Shown here piece by piece: positions 11,870-15,124 of a stretch of 15,124 nucleotides of DNA. Where the stretch lies: positions 1 to 15,124 of the forward strand of contig DAIPHL010000041.1 in NCBI GenBank assembly GCA_036771375.1. Direction: 5' to 3'. Origin of the DNA: DAIPHL01 sp036771375. Its GTDB lineage: Bacteria > Synergistota > Synergistia > Synergistales > Synergistaceae. The first letter of the stretch is position 1, and every line of letters begins with the position of its first letter. Both the position numbers and the translations under genes were made by a program. Below the pieces are notes generated by a model. That model saw only the letters and a list, made by a program, of their open reading frames with translations, was not told the origin of the DNA and ran no database searches.

Positions 11870-13420
11870 ATGGCAGGAAACGGCGACATTGTGAGAATAT
11901 TCGACACCACGCTACGCGACGGAGAGCAGGCGGCGCGCATCAACCTGAACACGGGAGAAAAAGTACAGATCGCCCGTCAGCTGGAGCGTCTCAACGTTGA
12001 TATCATCGAGGCCGGTTTTCCCGCCGCCTCGCCCGGCGACTTCGAAGCGGTCCGACAAGTGGCCGAAGAGGTTCGTAAACCCGTGATCGCGGGGTTGGCG
12101 CGCACGAGAGAGGGAGATATCATCGCAGCGGGCGAGGCGTTGCAAAAAGCCGCACGTTCCCGCATTCACACGTTTATCGCGACAAGCCCCATACACATGG
12201 AGTACAAGCTGAAGCTAAAGCCCGAACAGGTTCTCGTCGAGGTTGCTTCGGGCGTAAAGCTCGCGAGCTCTCTGTCCGAGGACGTGGAGTTCTCCGCCGA
12301 GGACGCAAGTCGCTCCGAGATCGATTTTCTCGTCGAAGTTTACGCGACAGCGATAGAGAACGGAGCCACCACGCTGAACATACCGGACACGGTCGGCTAC
12401 GCCATGCCGTCCGAATTCGAAGAGTTCTGCAGAAGCATCATAAAGAGGGTGAACAAGCCGGGCGTAATCTGGTCCGTCCACTGCCACAACGACCTGGGAC
12501 TCGGCGTCGCCAATTCGCTTGCCGCGGTAAAGGCGGGCGTCCGCCAGGTGGAATGCACGGTAAACGGACTCGGTGAACGGGCGGGCAACGCCTCCATGGA
12601 GGAGATCGTCATGGGGCTCCGTACACGTTCCGACCACTTCGGAGCCGACACCAACATCGATACCACCAGATTCTACTCGATCAGCAAACTCGTCTCCAAC
12701 CTGACGGGTGTCCCCGTACAGCCGAACAAGGCGATCGTCGGAGTGAACGCATTCGCCCACGAGGCGGGGATTCACCAGCACGGAATGCTGTGCAACAGAA
12801 CCACCTACGAGATCATGACACCGGAAAGCGTGGGGGCTCCGGGGACCGATCTCCACCTGGGAAAACACTCGGGAAAACATGCCTTTAACGAACGCATCGA
12901 GAAATTGGGCTATCAGCTCTCCAAAGAGCAGGCCATGGAAGCCTTCGAACACTTCAAGATCCTCTGCGACAAGAAAAAGGACGTGACCGACGGAGACATC
13001 GAGGCCCTGTTGATGGACCGCATCATACACGCGACCCCGGAGCGCCAATATGAGCTGAAGGACTACACGGTCACCGTCGGCTCGGGCGGCAAACCGACCG
13101 CTTCGATCACGCTGCTCCACAAAAACGAGGAAATCACCGAGGCATCCACGGGCAACGGGCCCGTCGACGCCTCGTACAAGGCGATTCTGAAGCTCCTTCC
13201 TTTCGCACCGGAGCTGACGGAATTCAACATAAAAGCAACCAGCGAGCGGGCCGAGGCTTTGGGCGAGGCGCACATCATCCTTCGCTACAAGGGGATCCGC
13301 GCACAGGGAAGAGGCGCCAGCACCGACATCATCGAGGCGACGATCAGGGCCTATATCGAAGCCGTCAACCGCCTCTACTTTACCGCCGCAGCCAAGGAGG
13401 TGCAGATCGATGCCGACTGA
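11870..13420 (+). CDS. leuA: 2-isopropylmalate synthase
   Basis: This 516-aa cytoplasmic enzyme condenses acetyl-CoA with 2-oxoisovalerate, the first committed step to leucine. The TIM-barrel domain shows F-D-T-T-L-R-D-G-E-Q (metal ligand Asp12), H-T-F-I-A-T-S-P-I-H (100-109), N-I-P-D-T-V-G-Y and S-V-H-C-H-N-D-L-G (ligands His204 and His206). G-E-R-A-G-N with Asn240 follows. A linker and a C-terminal LeuA dimerisation/allosteric domain (about 395-510, with N-G-P-V-D-A and T-D-I-I-E-A) indicate leucine feedback control. Length and the A-F-A-H-E-A-G-I-H-Q-H-G motif match full LeuA rather than homocitrate or re-citrate synthase. The SD is moderate (AGGG about 9 nt upstream). It overlaps leuC by 11 nt. 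Confidence 0.95.
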   Translation: MAGNGDIVRIFDTTLRDGEQAARINLNTGEKVQIARQLERLNVDIIEAGFPAASPGDFEAVRQVAEEVRKPVIAGLARTREGDIIAAGEALQKAARSRIHTFIATSPIHMEYKLKLKPEQVLVEVASGVKLASSLSEDVEFSAEDASRSEIDFLVEVYATAIENGATTLNIPDTVGYAMPSEFEEFCRSIIKRVNKPGVIWSVHCHNDLGLGVANSLAAVKAGVRQVECTVNGLGERAGNASMEEIVMGLRTRSDHFGADTNIDTTRFYSISKLVSNLTGVPVQPNKAIVGVNAFAHEAGIHQHGMLCNRTTYEIMTPESVGAPGTDLHLGKHSGKHAFNERIEKLGYQLSKEQAMEAFEHFKILCDKKKDVTDGDIEALLMDRIIHATPERQYELKDYTVTVGSGGKPTASITLLHKNEEITEASTGNGPVDASYKAILKLLPFAPELTEFNIKATSERAEALGEAHIILRYKGIRAQGRGASTDIIEATIRAYIEAVNRLYFTAAAKEVQIDAD

Positions 13421-14699
13421 ACGGAGAACCTACGAAAAAACCGAACGGACCCTCGTGGAGGCGATCATCGCCTCCCACTCGAAGGACGCGGCACTCCCCG
13501 GCGCCATATGCCAGGTGACGGTCGATTTCGCATTCGCCAACGACATCACCGCGCCACCCGCCCTCTCCGAGTTCAAAAAAATGGGAGGCGTCAAGGTTTT
13601 CGATCCGAAAAGATGCGCCATCATCCCCGACCATTTCACGCCCAACAAGGATATCGCGTCCGCCGAACAGGCGAAACGCGCAAGAGACTTCGCCAGAGAG
13701 CAGGGCCTTCTCTACTGGGAGGTCGGACGGGCCGGCGTCGAACACGCGTTCCTGCCGGAGATGGGACATGCGCTTCCCGGTGAGATCATTTTGGGGGCCG
13801 ACAGTCACACCTGCACCTACGGTGCGATGGGGGCTCTCGGAACCGGCATGGGACAGACCGATATCGCCGCTGTCTGGGCGCTCGGCGAAACGTGGCTGCG
13901 GGTGCCGGAATCCGTCAAGGTCGTCTTGAACGGCAGGCCGTCGAAGTGGATCGGCGGCAAGGACCTGATCATCTCCTTGATCGGATTGATCGGCGTCGAG
14001 GGAGCTCGCTACAAATCGCTCGAGTTCCACGGAGAAGCGATCTCGGAGCTTCCGATGGACGATCGTTTCACGATGGCGAACATGGCCATCGAGGCCGGAG
14101 GAAAGTGCGGTCTGTTCGTCCCGGACGAAAAGACACTGGCCTACGCAAACAAGCGGAAGGCTCGACCCTTTACTCCTCTGTACCCGGACGAGCGGGCGAA
14201 ATACTGCCAGACCATCGAAATCGACACGGAGAACATCGAACCGACCGTCGCACTCCCCCATCTTCCGGGCAACGCGCGCCCGGCCAAAGAGCTCTCCTCC
14301 CTCGAAATCGACCAGGTCTTCATCGGAAGCTGTACAAACGGCCGGCTCCGCGACATGGAGCTCGCCGCCTCCGTCCTGAAGGGACGCAAGGTACACGACA
14401 GGATTCGACTCATGGTCATTCCCGCCTCCTACGAGGTCTACAACGAAGCGCTTGAACGTGGCTGGATCAGGATATTCACCGATGCAGGCGCTTCCGTCTG
14501 CACGCCGTCGTGCGGCCCGTGCATGGGAGGACACCTCGGGATACTGGCGGAGGGAGAGCGGTGTGTCTCCACCAGCAATCGCAACTTCGTCGGTCGGATG
14601 GGGCACCCCAAAAGCGAGATCATCCTGGCAGGGCCGTTGGTGGCCGCCGCAAGCGCCGTTACGGGTCGAGTGACGGACCCGAGGGAAGTTTTACGCTGA
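13410..14699 (+). CDS. leuC: 3-isopropylmalate dehydratase large subunit
   Basis: This 429-aa aconitase-family [4Fe-4S] subunit isomerises 2- to 3-isopropylmalate together with LeuD. Cluster ligands are Cys308 (in G-S-C-T-N-G-R) and Cys368/Cys371 (in P-S-C-G-P-C-M-G-G). Substrate and fold motifs include P-D-H-F-T-P (73-78), G-A-D-S-H-T-C-T-Y-G (129-138), G-T-G-M-G-Q-T-D and G-R-M-G-H-P. The length of about 420-430 is that of the shorter LeuC2/HacA-like branch, not the 460-470-aa E. coli type. An excellent SD (AAGGAGGTG) lies inside the end of leuA, and the ATG overlaps leuA by 11 nt, implying translational coupling. A paralogous (R)-2-methylmalate or homoaconitate substrate is possible for this branch, but the operon points to leucine. 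Confidence 0.93.
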   Translation: MPTERRTYEKTERTLVEAIIASHSKDAALPGAICQVTVDFAFANDITAPPALSEFKKMGGVKVFDPKRCAIIPDHFTPNKDIASAEQAKRARDFAREQGLLYWEVGRAGVEHAFLPEMGHALPGEIILGADSHTCTYGAMGALGTGMGQTDIAAVWALGETWLRVPESVKVVLNGRPSKWIGGKDLIISLIGLIGVEGARYKSLEFHGEAISELPMDDRFTMANMAIEAGGKCGLFVPDEKTLAYANKRKARPFTPLYPDERAKYCQTIEIDTENIEPTVALPHLPGNARPAKELSSLEIDQVFIGSCTNGRLRDMELAASVLKGRKVHDRIRLMVIPASYEVYNEALERGWIRIFTDAGASVCTPSCGPCMGGHLGILAEGERCVSTSNRNFVGRMGHPKSEIILAGPLVAAASAVTGRVTDPREVLR

Positions 14700-14700
14700 A

Positions 14701-14719
14701 GCTCCGAAAATACCGGAGC
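14701..14719 (+). other. Inter-cistronic hairpin between leuC and leuD
   Basis: GCTCCG (14701-14706) and CGGAGC (14714-14719) form a 6-bp stem with a 7-nt loop, 12 nt before the leuD SD AGGAGG (14727-14732). No T-run follows, so it is not a terminator. Confidence 0.45.
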
Positions 14720-14738
14720 ATATTCAGGAGGAAAGACG

Positions 14739-15124
14739 ATGGATGAAAAAATTCTAACAGGAACGGCATGGGTATACGGTGACAACGTCGACACCGACGT
14801 CATCATCCCGGCAAGGTACCTGACGACCAGCGACCCGGCGCTGCTCGCACCGCACTGCATGGAGGACATCGACACGTCTTTCGCGGCAAAGGTGAATAGA
14901 GGGGATGTCATCGTGGCCGGCAACAATTTCGGGTGCGGCTCCAGCCGGGAGCACGCGCCGATATCCATCAAGGCGTCGGGGGTATCGTGTGTGATCGCGG
15001 CCTCGTTCGCCAGGATATTTTTTCGCAATGCGATCAACATCGGTCTGCCGATCCTCGAATGTCCGGATGCTACGGAGCCGGGCGCCATCTCCAAAGGAGA
15101 CGTCCTTGAGATCGACCGCAGACC
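14739..15124 (+). CDS. leuD: 3-isopropylmalate dehydratase small subunit (3' end outside window)
   Basis: The first 128 codons are in the window. The ATG at 14739 has AGGAGG 7 nt upstream. The swivel-domain motifs D-N-V-D-T-D-V-I-I-P-A-R-Y-L (16-29), G-C-G-S-S-R-E-H-A-P (65-74) and A-S-F-A-R-I-F-F-R-N-A-I-N-I-G-L (89-104) are those of the LeuD/HacB small subunit, which completes the active site of LeuC. The Y-L-T-T segment and the expected total of about 160-170 residues fit the short LeuD2 type that partners the shorter LeuC. It follows leuC by 39 nt. leuB is not in view and could lie downstream. Confidence 0.93.
   Translation, partial: MDEKILTGTAWVYGDNVDTDVIIPARYLTTSDPALLAPHCMEDIDTSFAAKVNRGDVIVAGNNFGCGSSREHAPISIKASGVSCVIAASFARIFFRNAINIGLPILECPDATEPGAISKGDVLEIDRR

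Noticed and set aside
12215..13273. 352-codon minus-strand frame opposite leuA
   Set aside because: Antisense to conserved LeuA coding sequence; no SD or motif.
13380..14606. 408-codon minus-strand frame opposite leuC
   Set aside because: Antisense to conserved LeuC coding sequence with intact cluster motifs on the other strand.

Overview
The window reads as a G+C-rich (high fifties by eye) bacterial chromosome segment that is densely packed with genes. The mix of selenium, corrinoid, ECF-type riboflavin uptake and branched-chain amino acid genes suits an anaerobe. From general recall of gene style I would guess Synergistota or a nearby Firmicutes-like lineage, but nothing here proves it. 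I see no tRNA, rRNA, CRISPR array, insertion sequence or phage gene.

Left part (1-3336, all on the minus strand). A DEAD-box RNA helicase (deaD type) has a clear sigma-70-like promoter and a leader of about 155 nt. It is followed by a selenium-type YedE membrane transporter and the first 21 codons of a TusA/YedF-family protein that runs off the window edge.

Middle part (3337-9823). About 400 bp without a recognisable gene leads to a strong plus-strand promoter. Next comes a structured leader of about 200 nt and a RibU-type riboflavin ECF transporter S-component. Convergent to it on the minus strand lie a xanthine-guanine phosphoribosyltransferase (gpt) and an HdeD-type six-helix membrane protein. 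Divergent from hdeD is a cobyric acid synthase gene (cobQ/cbiP); its glutaminase domain lacks the nucleophilic cysteine (G-I-G-E-G where the family has G-I-C-G-G). Two tightly coupled genes for exported proteins of unknown function follow. The first has a FlgT-C-like C-terminal domain. The second combines a histone-H1-like Lys/Ala/Thr-rich segment, a TPR-like region and an unrecognised C-terminal domain.

Right part (9857-15124, plus strand). This is a branched-chain amino acid biosynthesis operon controlled by a textbook-like translational attenuator. A near-consensus promoter is followed by a 28-codon leader peptide carrying an I-L-L-V-L-V-L run. After that come an antiterminator arm and an 11-bp GC-rich terminator hairpin with a UUCG loop and a T-run. 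Then come ilvN, ilvC, leuA, leuC and the start of leuD (cut by the window end). ilvN is the regulatory subunit of acetolactate synthase and no ilvB is adjacent. Hairpins sit in three inter-cistronic gaps.

The points most worth following up are the Cys-less CobQ, the complete ilv attenuator with its unannotated leader peptide, the switch-like leader ahead of ribU, and the two-gene exported-protein operon.
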